Shown here: one piece after another, positions 1 through 8,876 of the stretch
Layout: the number at the start of each line of letters is the position of its first letter
Numbering within the stretch: the first letter of the stretch is position 1
NCBI RefSeq assembly: GCF_900105865.1
Contig: NZ_LT629804.1
Span: 620,001 to 684,000 of the forward strand
Source: Arcanobacterium phocae
Lineage (GTDB): Bacteria > Actinomycetota > Actinomycetes > Actinomycetales > Actinomycetaceae
Reading direction: 5' to 3'
DNA length: 64,000 nt
Made by a program: the position numbers and the translations under genes
Notes under the pieces: generated by a model
The model's database searches: none
Told to the model about the DNA's origin: nothing
Seen by the model: the letters and a program-made list of their open reading frames with translations, nothing else

Positions 1-1
1 T

Positions 2-1912
2 CTTGCGACGCAGCGTCCGGCAGGTGTTGTTAATGACGATATCTTAGCGAATACTAATATGCGTGCAGCGCTTCGTGTTCAAAGCCGCGAAGATTCTTCA
101 AATGTTATCGGAGTGCCGCTAGCTGCAAGTATTGGGCGCAACCAACGCGGGCGAGCATATATCAAGCTTGGAGAGGAAGACATAACACCAATCCAGACTG
201 CACTAGTTACCGGTGTGAGTGGAATTAAACAGACAAACGATCTTTTTGTTGATCCGATGATTTTAGGAATGCCCCCTCAAGATCACACTGTCACCACTAG
301 CACAGATAGCAACAATGACATGGAAGTATTGATTGAAGCTATTAAAGAGGCGAACAAAAAGAAAGGCTTCAAACCGGCTCGAAAAGTATGGCCAGATCCG
401 TTAGAAGAACATGTGCGGTTGCGTCTTGAACATGCTTTGGACGACGACGAACATGCACAGCTCCAAGAAATACGTGCAGATAATAGAGCGAAATCAGTGA
501 TACAAGTAGGCCTATATGATGATCCGGATCATCAACAACAGTATGTATCTGGCTGGGATATTTCCGATGGCAACCTTGTGATCGCAGGCATACCAGGTTC
601 TGGAACGTCGAGTGCGCTGGTGTCGCTGGCATTGCGGATAGCAGACACGTATGCTCCCGATGAGGCTGACATACTTGTTCTAGATGCGGGAACATCGTCG
701 TTGAGTGCACTTGAAGAGTTATCGCACGTTCGCGGGTTTGCTGGAGCAGGAACAGCAAACCGGGAACTCCAAACACGGTTGTTGCGTTACTTGCATAATG
801 AGTTAGAGAAGAGGACTGCCGATTCGCAGCAAAAATATCCTAAAGTTTTTGTTCTTATCGACGGTTTAACAGTGCTAAAAGAAGAATATAATGACATTGA
901 CGGAACGCAGTTGCTAGAACAGTTCTATCGAGTGTGGGCAAAAGGACCTGCATTGGGGATCCATTGTGCCGCAACCACTAATCGCCTCAAGGCGCTACCC
1001 ACGGCAATTAATGAGATAACAAGCCAAAAGTGGCTTTTCCGATTGGCGGATAGCTACGATTACTCACTCGCCGAAATTGCTAGGGACAACCATCCAGCGC
1101 CGCTGCCAGGGCGATATGTTGATGCGTTGCGGTCACATCAAGCTCACATCGGATTAGCGCAAGATGCTCAACGCAGTATTGAGGAGATTAACAAGTCGTG
1201 GGGTCTTGAATACGCCCACAGACCGTTATTAGTGCAAAAGCTTCCGACGTTCGTTGAGCCGACTTTGCTAGCAGATTATGCACGTATTGGGACAGAACCA
1301 TGGAATATTCCGATTGGAATGAGTGAAGCTGATCTGCAACCGCATATGCTTCACGCATATGGTGGAGAACATGTGTTAATTGCGGGGCCAGCACGATCTG
1401 GTAAATCAACAATGCTAGGGGCGATTCGTTCTGTTTTTGCTGCTGCTGCAAAGAAGAACAATATTGATTTGACCATTTTTACAGTGGCATCTCGACGTTC
1501 TACATTACATACGTTATTTGATGATGTTCGAGAGCATGATGAGATTTCAGCCGTTGTTGCAAGTGCTCAAGCATTATCTGGTCCATGTGTCATTTTAATT
1601 GACGATGGACACCTTGTTACTGATTCTGACCAGTCGTTATTCTCGCTGATCAAGAAGTCAGATCCGCGAATTCTCATTGTTGTTACCGGAAGAAATGAGG
1701 ATTTACGAAACATGTACGACAATTGGATAAAAGAATTACGCAAATCTCGCTTGGGTGTTTTGCTGGCACCTAACGTTGATTTCGATGGACCTCTATTGGG
1801 TGCTCAGATACCGCGACGTTCGCCGGTGAATCTAAGTATTGGCCGTGGGTATGCTTGTCAAAATGGGGTAGTATCATTGATTCAAGCAGCTACGTTGTGG
1901 AAGGATCAGTAA
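2..1912 (+). CDS. EccC/EssC-like FtsK/SpoIIIE ATPase of a type VII secretion system (5' truncated by window edge)
   Basis: C-terminal part of a membrane-bound FtsK/SpoIIIE ATPase that drives export of WXG100-type substrates in type VII secretion. The frame is open from base 2, and the first visible residues, LATQRPAGVVNDDI, are the conserved end of an FtsK domain, so the gene begins upstream of the window; an internal Met at 59 is not a believable start. Two further ATPase modules are visible. The first has a degenerate Walker A, GIPGSGTSS, in which Thr replaces the catalytic Lys, followed by an acidic strand (VFVLIDG). The last has an intact Walker A, GPARSGKST, and a Walker B-like VILIDDG. 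A degenerate middle ATPase module is plausible for the EccC family. The stop overlaps the start of the following kinase gene. Family call is firm; the substrate and the rest of the secretion locus are outside the window. Confidence 0.85.
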   Translation, partial: LATQRPAGVVNDDILANTNMRAALRVQSREDSSNVIGVPLAASIGRNQRGRAYIKLGEEDITPIQTALVTGVSGIKQTNDLFVDPMILGMPPQDHTVTTSTDSNNDMEVLIEAIKEANKKKGFKPARKVWPDPLEEHVRLRLEHALDDDEHAQLQEIRADNRAKSVIQVGLYDDPDHQQQYVSGWDISDGNLVIAGIPGSGTSSALVSLALRIADTYAPDEADILVLDAGTSSLSALEELSHVRGFAGAGTANRELQTRLLRYLHNELEKRTADSQQKYPKVFVLIDGLTVLKEEYNDIDGTQLLEQFYRVWAKGPALGIHCAATTNRLKALPTAINEITSQKWLFRLADSYDYSLAEIARDNHPAPLPGRYVDALRSHQAHIGLAQDAQRSIEEINKSWGLEYAHRPLLVQKLPTFVEPTLLADYARIGTEPWNIPIGMSEADLQPHMLHAYGGEHVLIAGPARSGKSTMLGAIRSVFAAAAKKNNIDLTIFTVASRRSTLHTLFDDVREHDEISAVVASAQALSGPCVILIDDGHLVTDSDQSLFSLIKKSDPRILIVVTGRNEDLRNMYDNWIKELRKSRLGVLLAPNVDFDGPLLGAQIPRRSPVNLSIGRGYACQNGVVSLIQAATLWKDQ

Positions 1913-3879
1913 TGACTATCAAATCGCTACCGTGCGATTTTGGGTCAGCATACCGTATTGACAGCGAGATTGGGCAAGGGGCATCTGGCACAGTTTACCG
2001 GGGCACTAATAAAGAAACAGGGCAAGCTGTAGCAATTAAAATTCTCCATTCCCAATTACAAGGGGATTCAGAAATTCTGCATCGTTTCATCACTGAACGG
2101 CAGACACTAACACAACTTAATAATAATTTTATTATCGGAGTGGAAGACCTCGTCGTTGACGCTGGAATGTTAGGCATCGTGATGGAACTAGCGGCTGGTC
2201 CAACACTTGGTGAAATTCTGTCCACAAGCGGCCCCTTACCACCTTCCTATGCGTTAGCTATCGTTTCTCAAGTTGCTCAAGGTTTGGCCTATGCGCATAG
2301 CCAACACGTAGTTCATCGAGACATAAAACCAGACAATATTATTATTACTCAACCTAACAACATAGCTGATCCAGGCGTAAAGATTGCAGACTTCGGAATC
2401 GCAAAAATAATCGATGCTTCTTCAACCGCTACACAAATGGTGGGAACAGCACATTATATGGCACCGGAGTTCATTCAAGAAAACATAGTTAATCCCAGCG
2501 TTGATGTATACGCTTTGGGAATTTCGCTATATCAAATATTGTCGAATAGGTTCCCATTCGGAAAACCAGAAGATAATCCTTTCGCGATTGCTCAGCATCA
2601 TCTACATTCCGTGCCACCGATACTTTCCGGTCTGGAACCTCGTATATGGGATATCGTCGCGCGGATGCTGGAGAAAAATGCGGAACGCCGGCCATCTGCG
2701 AACGACGTCGTCGAAATCATCAAATCGATACCGAACGACATACAAACACTATCGCCATTAGACACGTCAGATATGGAACTTTCCCCACATCCGCAAACGA
2801 TACTGCGCGGTAGTAACAGTGGTGAAGGTGATTCCGGCGAATCTCTAACTCCGCACATACCTAATATCAATAGCGCATCGTTGCGAATGCTTGATCAGCC
2901 TGCGAATGCAACTATTTTAAAACTCACGCCGCAGAAGTCAGAAAAATCTTCGGTTGCACACCAAACTAAAAAACTAGCCAAACCCGCTAAGACAAAAGAT
3001 CATATTCAAAAATATCTGATCATTACTTCAGTAGCGATAGCTGTGCTTGTGATGTTCGGCGTCGGCATATGGTATTTGACTAGCGGCGCAAAGGCAAAGA
3101 ATTCACATCAGGAAGCTAATGTACAAGCAAACATTCCTTCGACGACGTATCCGTCAGGACTAGTTGTTGGACGGGAAGCAGAAATCGCTGACAATAAGAT
3201 TACATATACGATCACGTATTCCTCGGTGAAAACGCCACTATCTGGCAAAATCTATGAGTCAGTACAGAACGAAAAAACCTGTATTGAACCTGTGTGGTCT
3301 CCAAATAGCAACGCCACGCCACACAGCACCTCAATAACATCTATAGAATCAGAATGTGGCTGGACCTTGGCTTTGGATCGTATCCAGCAAAATCAACCAG
3401 TAACTGTTAAAGCAGAAATAAGCCTTGATGATCTAGATCTTTCCACATCTGAAGACCTGCAAAAATGGTTAACAGCTCAAGCCAGCCAGAATCAGGCGGA
3501 TTTAAATGATTCATCCACTACATCTACTGCTTACCCATTGCAGCGCCTGATAGGTATGCATATCCAAGCGCCATCAAGAATTAATCAAGGAAACGTCATC
3601 CCTATAACAATAATAGGGCAGTGGCCAGGTGGTGAAAATACGTTAACTCCTATTTATACAACTCCGTCAACTCCCAATCCGACGAGTATTTTGCATGATA
3701 TTACCGGCGGAGACTTGTCCGGCCTCCGGTTAACGGATAGGTGTTCGGGTGCAGTTTCTGTTACACCTGATGGGCATGATATGAGTGCGCTTCATCCAGC
3801 AACATGTCAAATAGGGGCAACTGTTGGGAATTATGACGTGCCGGAAGTTCCCCTTACAATCACGTCTACAGGATCGTAA
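1912..3879 (+). CDS. Membrane-anchored Ser/Thr protein kinase (PknB/Hanks type)
   Basis: 655-residue receptor-like kinase. The kinase domain fills about residues 10-275: glycine loop GQGASGTVY (about 21-29), Lys in VAIKIL (about 43), catalytic loop VVHRDIKPDN, DFG in IADFGIAK and an APE-like HYMAPEF. A linker of about 90 residues leads to one transmembrane helix (about 366-390) and an extracellular part of about 265 residues containing cysteines, presumably the sensor; I recognise no PASTA repeats. An in-frame ATG exists at 1855, but ATG 1912 is preferred: it overlaps the upstream stop as TAATG and has AAGGA 6-7 nt before it, so translation is coupled to the secretion ATPase. The pairing suggests a role in controlling the secretion system, which is inference. 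Confidence 0.9.
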   Translation: MTIKSLPCDFGSAYRIDSEIGQGASGTVYRGTNKETGQAVAIKILHSQLQGDSEILHRFITERQTLTQLNNNFIIGVEDLVVDAGMLGIVMELAAGPTLGEILSTSGPLPPSYALAIVSQVAQGLAYAHSQHVVHRDIKPDNIIITQPNNIADPGVKIADFGIAKIIDASSTATQMVGTAHYMAPEFIQENIVNPSVDVYALGISLYQILSNRFPFGKPEDNPFAIAQHHLHSVPPILSGLEPRIWDIVARMLEKNAERRPSANDVVEIIKSIPNDIQTLSPLDTSDMELSPHPQTILRGSNSGEGDSGESLTPHIPNINSASLRMLDQPANATILKLTPQKSEKSSVAHQTKKLAKPAKTKDHIQKYLIITSVAIAVLVMFGVGIWYLTSGAKAKNSHQEANVQANIPSTTYPSGLVVGREAEIADNKITYTITYSSVKTPLSGKIYESVQNEKTCIEPVWSPNSNATPHSTSITSIESECGWTLALDRIQQNQPVTVKAEISLDDLDLSTSEDLQKWLTAQASQNQADLNDSSTTSTAYPLQRLIGMHIQAPSRINQGNVIPITIIGQWPGGENTLTPIYTTPSTPNPTSILHDITGGDLSGLRLTDRCSGAVSVTPDGHDMSALHPATCQIGATVGNYDVPEVPLTITSTGS

Positions 3880-3882
3880 CAC

Positions 3883-3954
3883 GCTCAAAATCTCGCCCAG
3901 CGAAACGATAGCAGTCTATAGCGTGCTACCGTGCTGGATTTCGAGATTTTGTGC
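3883..3954. repeat. 72-bp palindromic intergenic element, copy 1
   Basis: Long imperfect hairpin with outer arms GCNCAAAATCTCG and CGAGATTTTGTGC (3883-3895 and 3942-3954) and an inner pair around CTATAGCGTGCTACCGTG. It lies between the convergent ends of the kinase gene and gatD. A near-identical element of the same length and orientation sits at 6241-6312. It may serve as a terminator, or be a REP/MITE-like dispersed element. Confidence 0.75.
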
Positions 3955-3977
3955 AGGGATCCCCGGCGGGCCAGGGC

Positions 3978-4021
3978 AATCGGACTGGCTAACCGGGCTA
4001 ATCGGACTGGCTAACCGGGGT
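3978..4021. repeat. Two tandem copies of a 22-bp unit
   Basis: AATCGGACTGGCTAACCGGG recurs with a period of 22 bp (starts 3978 and 4000) in the gap between the kinase gene and gatD, just after the palindromic element. No function is apparent. Confidence 0.8.
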
Positions 4022-4043
4022 GATGGGCCCGGGCCAACGCCGG

Positions 4044-4862
4044 CTACTGACCTGCGATAAACTGCTCGCGCTCGGCGCGCAAATCAGCCACCCCCGGCAC
4101 ATCCAGTGGCGCAAGTGAATCCCCGGTAGCCATGGCAATGAGCATATCTGCCAGCTGCGGGTTACGTGCCAAGACCGGGCCGTGCATGTAGGTAGCAAAA
4201 ACCGATCCTTGCACTGCGCCGTCAATCCGCCGACCATCAACCTCAGTCACATAACCATCAGGCGTGCCAGCCAAAACTAGTTTCGGATCGGGCGTGCGCG
4301 AATCGTTAGTACGCGCCGGTGCAACACCCGGAACGCCATTACCAGTACCGAACGTGACCAGCCCAAAAGGCGAAGCATCCGGCCCGAGCGCCGTACCGCC
4401 ACCATGATTCTCAAAACCATACAGCGTGTCGGTTACCCCGCGGGCAGCCAGCCCCGGCCCAGGTTCGCTCCGCAATTCGCCAATCGCGCGCAATCCTTGG
4501 GGGAGAGTGACGACGTCGAGCAGGCCAGCCCCGGCAGTTTTCTTGCCGTCTGCGTCAGTATAGTAAGTGCCGAGCACCTGCAAGGCGGCACAAATCGCCA
4601 GCACCGGCCGGCCAGCAGCCACCGCGCGGGCTAGCCCAGAATCGGCTGCGAGTTTGCGAGATGCAATGGTTTGGGCAATGTCTTCGCCCCCGCCGAGAGT
4701 GTAAATATCGAGCGAGTCCGGGATGGCTTCGTCGATACCTACATGAACGATTTGCGCATCGATTCCGCGAGCCTGCGCCCGAAACGCCAAAATCTCAGCG
4801 TTTCCCGAATCGCCGTATGTGCCTAACACTTCTGGCAGAAGCACTCCAATACGTAAACTCAT
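4044..4862 (-). CDS. gatD: Lipid II isoglutaminyl synthase, glutaminase subunit GatD
   Basis: 272-residue class I glutamine amidotransferase that supplies ammonia to MurT for amidating the D-Glu of lipid II stem peptides to D-isoglutamine, at the cytoplasmic face of the membrane. It begins MSLRIGVLLPEVLGTYGDSG, the typical GatD N-terminus, has the LGGGED segment, a nucleophile Cys in LAICAALQVLG and the catalytic His in TYMHGPVLARNP. The length is slightly longer than the roughly 240 residues usual for the family. The start overlaps the murT stop by 4 nt (ATGA), so the two subunits are translationally coupled. The 3' end faces the kinase gene across a palindromic element. Confidence 0.93.
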   Translation of the reverse strand: MSLRIGVLLPEVLGTYGDSGNAEILAFRAQARGIDAQIVHVGIDEAIPDSLDIYTLGGGEDIAQTIASRKLAADSGLARAVAAGRPVLAICAALQVLGTYYTDADGKKTAGAGLLDVVTLPQGLRAIGELRSEPGPGLAARGVTDTLYGFENHGGGTALGPDASPFGLVTFGTGNGVPGVAPARTNDSRTPDPKLVLAGTPDGYVTEVDGRRIDGAVQGSVFATYMHGPVLARNPQLADMLIAMATGDSLAPLDVPGVADLRAEREQFIAGQ

Positions 4863-6220
4863 ACCTCATAGCCTCGTTTCCTTAATGCTGCGCGGGTGTC
4901 GCGGAATGACGTGTAGTTCAGCAGAACATCAACATCGCCAGGCGGGGTGGCCTGGATGGCGTCCACCGGATCGGCCACGAAATCGGCTGCTACGCCGGCA
5001 TAGTGGAGGCGCACGTTGAGGTCGGCGCCGCGTTCACCACACGCCCAGACCTGCCGAGTGGCGAGTTGAGAGAATTCGACGTCCCACAGCCAGGACAGGT
5101 CGACGCCGTCGGCCACTTGCCCGTTGATTCCTACCACGAGGGCTGCGCCGGGGCGAAGCATAGTTAATGATTCTTGCCAGCCAGCCGGGTTTTTCGCCAG
5201 CAATAACCGTACGTTTCGCCCGTCGATGTTCATGTTCGCGTACCGTCCAGCCACCGACGAAACGCCGGCAATACCGCGGGCGGCGACCTTCGGGTTCACG
5301 CCGAGCGCATGGGCTGCGGCGAGTGCTTGGCTCGCATTGGAACGATTTGCACGGCCCGGAAGATTGACGACGACGTCCGTGGTTCCATCTGGTCCATGCA
5401 CCTGCATGGGAACACCAGGCTGATAGTTGGACTCTGCCACGCTCCACGACCAGTCTGGGTAGGGGCGCGCAAAGGTTGACGTGTCGGATGTGCCGAGGTC
5501 TGCATCAAGGCCAACGGCCCGCCACCACACCTGTGAATCTTGACCCGAAGCTGGCGGAACCTGTGAACTGGACGGGTGGGCTCGTTCGTCGTCGCCATAA
5601 ACAATGATTCCGCCGGTGCGCGGCGAGGTGAGCGAATCGCCGGACCAGCCTTGGCCGGCAGCCACCCATACTGGATTGTGAGAATCCCAGGCGGCGGAGG
5701 TCATGAGTGGATCGTCGATGTTGGCGATCACGGTGGCGTTCGGGTGAGCGTCGATGGCGCTGCGTAACCGGCGTTCGATCGAGGCGATTTCGCCAACGCG
5801 ATCCAGCTGGTCTCGGCTCAGATTCAGGAAAACGAAAACGTCTGGGTTAACTTCTTGAGCTACGCGCGCCACCCACATTTCATCCACTTCGAGGACGGCG
5901 ACGTCAGCTTTCGGATCCTGCAGGACGGCAGCTAAAACGCCGGGGAGCATATTGTCCCCGCCACGATTGGTTGCCACACTCAGGCCACCGGCGGTGACTG
6001 CCTCCGCGATCATTCGTGTGGTGGTGGATTTACCGTTCGTGCCAGTAATGACGACTACTTTCATGCGCTGGGTTAAATCGCGCAGGAGGTTCGGGGCGAT
6101 CCGGGAAGCTACCCGGCCACCGATCATGCCGCCCGAGCCACGGCCTAGTGTGCGCGACGCGGTAGCAGCAAGATGCCCGGCAATCATGCCAGCAGTATTG
6201 CGTAAACCAAGAAAAGTCAT
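4859..6220 (-). CDS. murT: Lipid II isoglutaminyl synthase, ligase subunit MurT
   Basis: 453-residue Mur-ligase-fold partner of GatD. It activates the alpha-carboxylate of D-Glu in lipid II with ATP and amidates it with ammonia from GatD. The P-loop is VVITGTNGKSTTTRM (about residues 56-70), followed by a Mur central domain and a C-terminal DUF1727-type domain (about 330-453). Where characterised MurT proteins carry a CPxCG...CxxC zinc ribbon, this one reads SPRTGG near residue 206, and I see no compensating cysteine pair, so the ribbon seems to have lost its metal ligands. First gene of a two-gene operon. The 72-bp palindromic element lies 20 bp upstream of its start. Confidence 0.93.
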   Translation of the reverse strand: MTFLGLRNTAGMIAGHLAATASRTLGRGSGGMIGGRVASRIAPNLLRDLTQRMKVVVITGTNGKSTTTRMIAEAVTAGGLSVATNRGGDNMLPGVLAAVLQDPKADVAVLEVDEMWVARVAQEVNPDVFVFLNLSRDQLDRVGEIASIERRLRSAIDAHPNATVIANIDDPLMTSAAWDSHNPVWVAAGQGWSGDSLTSPRTGGIIVYGDDERAHPSSSQVPPASGQDSQVWWRAVGLDADLGTSDTSTFARPYPDWSWSVAESNYQPGVPMQVHGPDGTTDVVVNLPGRANRSNASQALAAAHALGVNPKVAARGIAGVSSVAGRYANMNIDGRNVRLLLAKNPAGWQESLTMLRPGAALVVGINGQVADGVDLSWLWDVEFSQLATRQVWACGERGADLNVRLHYAGVAADFVADPVDAIQATPPGDVDVLLNYTSFRDTRAALRKRGYEV

Positions 6221-6240
6221 GAAGTAATTCTACTGTACGC

Positions 6241-6312
6241 GCACAAAATCTCGCCCAGCGGCACGGTAGGGGTCTATAGCGTGCTACCGTGTGGGATTTC
6301 GAGATTTTGTGC
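6241..6312. repeat. 72-bp palindromic intergenic element, copy 2
   Basis: Same length, orientation and core as the element at 3883-3954: arms GCACAAAATCTCG and CGAGATTTTGTGC with an inner pair CACGGTAG/CTACCGTG around TCTATAGCG. It sits just upstream of murT. The two copies therefore bracket murT-gatD as direct repeats. Confidence 0.8.
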
Positions 6313-6383
6313 GGGGGTCTAGCCGGCGGGCAACGCGGTTGCCGCGGCCAGCCACTGCGGCCAGCCACCAGCGCATCCGGCAT

Positions 6384-6419
6384 AAAAAATCGACCCAGCG
6401 GGATAATTCACCACTGGGC
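6384..6419 (-). terminator. Rho-independent terminator of tRNA-Arg
   Basis: Read on the minus strand, a CCCAG/CTGGG stem is followed by a TTTTTT run, just downstream of tRNA-Arg(ACG). Confidence 0.6.
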
Positions 6420-6426
6420 CGAAACG

Positions 6427-6499
<73 letters not shown>

Positions 6500-6627
6500 A
6501 GTGTTCGTTGGAACGTCCTCTAGCTTACAACGATTTCCGCCAAGATGCTAACTAAAAAACGTGGCGTAGGAAACACTTAGGACGGTGGTTGGTGGGCGAC
6601 AGTCCGCAGCCACCGCCCAAACTACTA

Positions 6628-8184
6628 TTAATAGCCGAAAATCAGCGGTCCGACCCATACGGTGAACACGGTTATTAGGGCAATGCTGATGATGTTTAGT
6701 CGCATGCCGGCCTTCATCATCTGGCGGATCTTGATGAATCCAGAACCATACGCGATTGCGTTTGGTGGGGTGGCTACCGGCAACATGAATGCGCATGTTG
6801 CCGCCAGTGCCACTGGAATGACGAGTGCTTCAACAGGAACACCCATGCCAATTGCTACCGCGCCGATTATTGGTAAGAAGGCGGCCGCAGTGGCGGTGTT
6901 GGAAGTCATTTCAGTCAGGCCGATGATGAGCGCGGTAACGATGACTACGATAACTACCAGTGGCAGTCCAGCGAGAATTTGAGCGTGGTCGCCGATCCAT
7001 AGTGATAGGCCGGAAGATCCGAATGCGGCGGAAAGGGATAGACCGCCACCGAACAGAATCAGGATGTCCCACGGAATGTCTTTCGCAGTGTTCCAATCCA
7101 GCAGCGCGATGCCTTGTTTTGGCTTAGCTGGTGTTACAAAGAGTAGCAACGAAACGATCATGGCGATGCCGGAATCGTTGATTGGGGTTTCGGGCCAGAT
7201 GACTGGCAGGAAAATCCATGCCAACCCGGCGCCAATGAAAATCACGCCTACCGTGATTTCTTGCATTGTCACCGTCCCCATTGCGGCGAGTTCGCGCTGA
7301 ATAATTGCTTTCCCGCCGGGAATTTCGTCTATTTCTGGCTTATAGATGCGGACCAACACTGCCCATGCCAGAAGGAGGAACGTCCATGCCATTGGTGCGG
7401 CGAAGAGCATCCATTGTCCAAAACTTAACGTGATTCCGTGGGTTTCTTGAAGGTAGGCGCGCAGTAGAACGTTCGGTGGGGTTCCGATCAAGGTGGATAG
7501 AGACGCGATTGACGCCGAGTACGCTATTCCGAGCATGAGAGCAGTTGCGAATTTCGGATAGCGCAAGGTGGGGTTGGCGCCGTCGTCGGAAACGTTCCCA
7601 ACTGTGTTCAAGATTGACAGGCCGATCGGCAGCATCATCACGGCGGTGGCGGTGTTTGATACCCACATGGAGAGGAAGCCGGTGGCGATCATGAAGCCGA
7701 GGATGAGGCGCTTTGGGCGCGTGCCAACGAGTAGTACCGTGATAAGGGCGATGCGGCGTTGCAGGTTCCAGCGTTGCATGGTGAGTGCGAGGAAGAATCC
7801 GCCCATGAAGAGGAAGATCGTATCTGAAGCGTAGGGCGCGGCCGCGGCTTTGATGGGGACGACGCCGAACGCCGGGAACGCAATAAGTGGGAGGAGTGCG
7901 GTTGCGGGTAGGGGTATTGCCTCAGTCATCCACCATAGACCCATGACGACGGCGATCGCGGCGGTGATGGCGAGGTCGTGCCGGGTGACGTCCATGTTCT
8001 TTGCGGCGAATGTTTCGCGTAGCGAATCGGAGATGGTGTCCGGGAAGATGAAGTAGACGAGTGCTCCGAGGAGGAGCCCACCGACCACGGGAAGGAAGTG
8101 GCGGATGAGCGCATTTCCGATTTCCGGCTGGGCTTGTGAACCTTCGGAGATTGCGGTGCTTTCGTGGGTGATTGGGGTGGGCAT
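6628..8184 (-). CDS. SLC13/DASS-family sodium:dicarboxylate symporter
   Basis: 518-residue inner-membrane transporter with about a dozen hydrophobic segments. It carries the two SNT signatures of the divalent-anion:Na+ symporter family, MWVSNTATAVMMLP in the N-terminal half and MTSNTATAAAFLP in the C-terminal half, each in a re-entrant hairpin context. Likely substrates are C4-dicarboxylates such as succinate, fumarate or malate; the sequence does not settle which. The start at 8184 is supported by GGAGG about 5 nt before ATG. It is monocistronic. An imperfect GC-rich hairpin (about 6580-6618) follows the stop and may terminate transcription. Confidence 0.9.
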   Translation of the reverse strand: MPTPITHESTAISEGSQAQPEIGNALIRHFLPVVGGLLLGALVYFIFPDTISDSLRETFAAKNMDVTRHDLAITAAIAVVMGLWWMTEAIPLPATALLPLIAFPAFGVVPIKAAAAPYASDTIFLFMGGFFLALTMQRWNLQRRIALITVLLVGTRPKRLILGFMIATGFLSMWVSNTATAVMMLPIGLSILNTVGNVSDDGANPTLRYPKFATALMLGIAYSASIASLSTLIGTPPNVLLRAYLQETHGITLSFGQWMLFAAPMAWTFLLLAWAVLVRIYKPEIDEIPGGKAIIQRELAAMGTVTMQEITVGVIFIGAGLAWIFLPVIWPETPINDSGIAMIVSLLLFVTPAKPKQGIALLDWNTAKDIPWDILILFGGGLSLSAAFGSSGLSLWIGDHAQILAGLPLVVIVVIVTALIIGLTEMTSNTATAAAFLPIIGAVAIGMGVPVEALVIPVALAATCAFMLPVATPPNAIAYGSGFIKIRQMMKAGMRLNIISIALITVFTVWVGPLIFGY

Positions 8185-8415
8185 GGGGTCCTCCAGTTTT
8201 GTCTCAAGGAGTGCTAGCGGGTCGTCATAGGAAAACTGTAACCCACATCATAGGACTTTGGTACCGATTTTGGGAAAGTCATTAAAAGTCATACGTCTGA
8301 TTAGTTCCACAATGCTATAACGGCACTATTGCTGAGAACGAGCAAATTAGGGATGCCTATGGAACGATGGAAGGGTATTTGGCGATCATTCAACGACGTA
8401 TGACAAGGGGGCGGA

Positions 8416-8817
8416 ATGCGTATAGGCCCTGCATGCTCGTTCGGCAAACCCATAACTGTGCAACAGTTTTTACGTCGGCTCCCACATACCATCGCTAGTG
8501 ACGCCACCGAGCTTGCGCATATTTTCCGTGAGGTGACTGGCCATGAGCCGATTATGTGGGGTCCGGCCATCGTTGGTTACGGGGAAACTAAGCCAGGGGT
8601 CAAGCCTGACTGTTTATGCGATGGCCTAGAGGTAGGATTCGCGGTGCGCCCGAATCGAATATTCCTGTATTTACGCCGATATACGAGCTATTACGAAGAG
8701 TTTGCTACCCGGCTTGGTAACGTCCATTGTGGCCGGACGTGCATATCGTTTGCTTCGCTTGCCGACGTCGATCGTGCGGTTTTGCGGGAACTTCTTGCGT
8801 TTGCTTGGCATGAGTGA
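8416..8817 (+). CDS. DUF1801 (YdhG-like) domain protein
   Basis: 133-residue cytoplasmic protein that follows the DUF1801 pattern along its whole length: MWGPAIVGYG, then VGFAVRPNRIFLYLRRYTS, then GRTCISFASLADVDRAVLREL. The family has a small alpha/beta fold of unknown biochemical role, sometimes linked to iron or phosphate handling without firm evidence. GGGGGCGGA precedes the ATG. The next gene is 59 bp downstream on the same strand, so cotranscription is possible. The family assignment is from motif pattern only. Confidence 0.7.
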   Translation: MRIGPACSFGKPITVQQFLRRLPHTIASDATELAHIFREVTGHEPIMWGPAIVGYGETKPGVKPDCLCDGLEVGFAVRPNRIFLYLRRYTSYYEEFATRLGNVHCGRTCISFASLADVDRAVLRELLAFAWHE

Positions 8818-8876
8818 TGAATGCGCGAGTACTCTGAGGAGAGTCAGGCGTGTTCGTATTTTTTTAAGGACTAATC

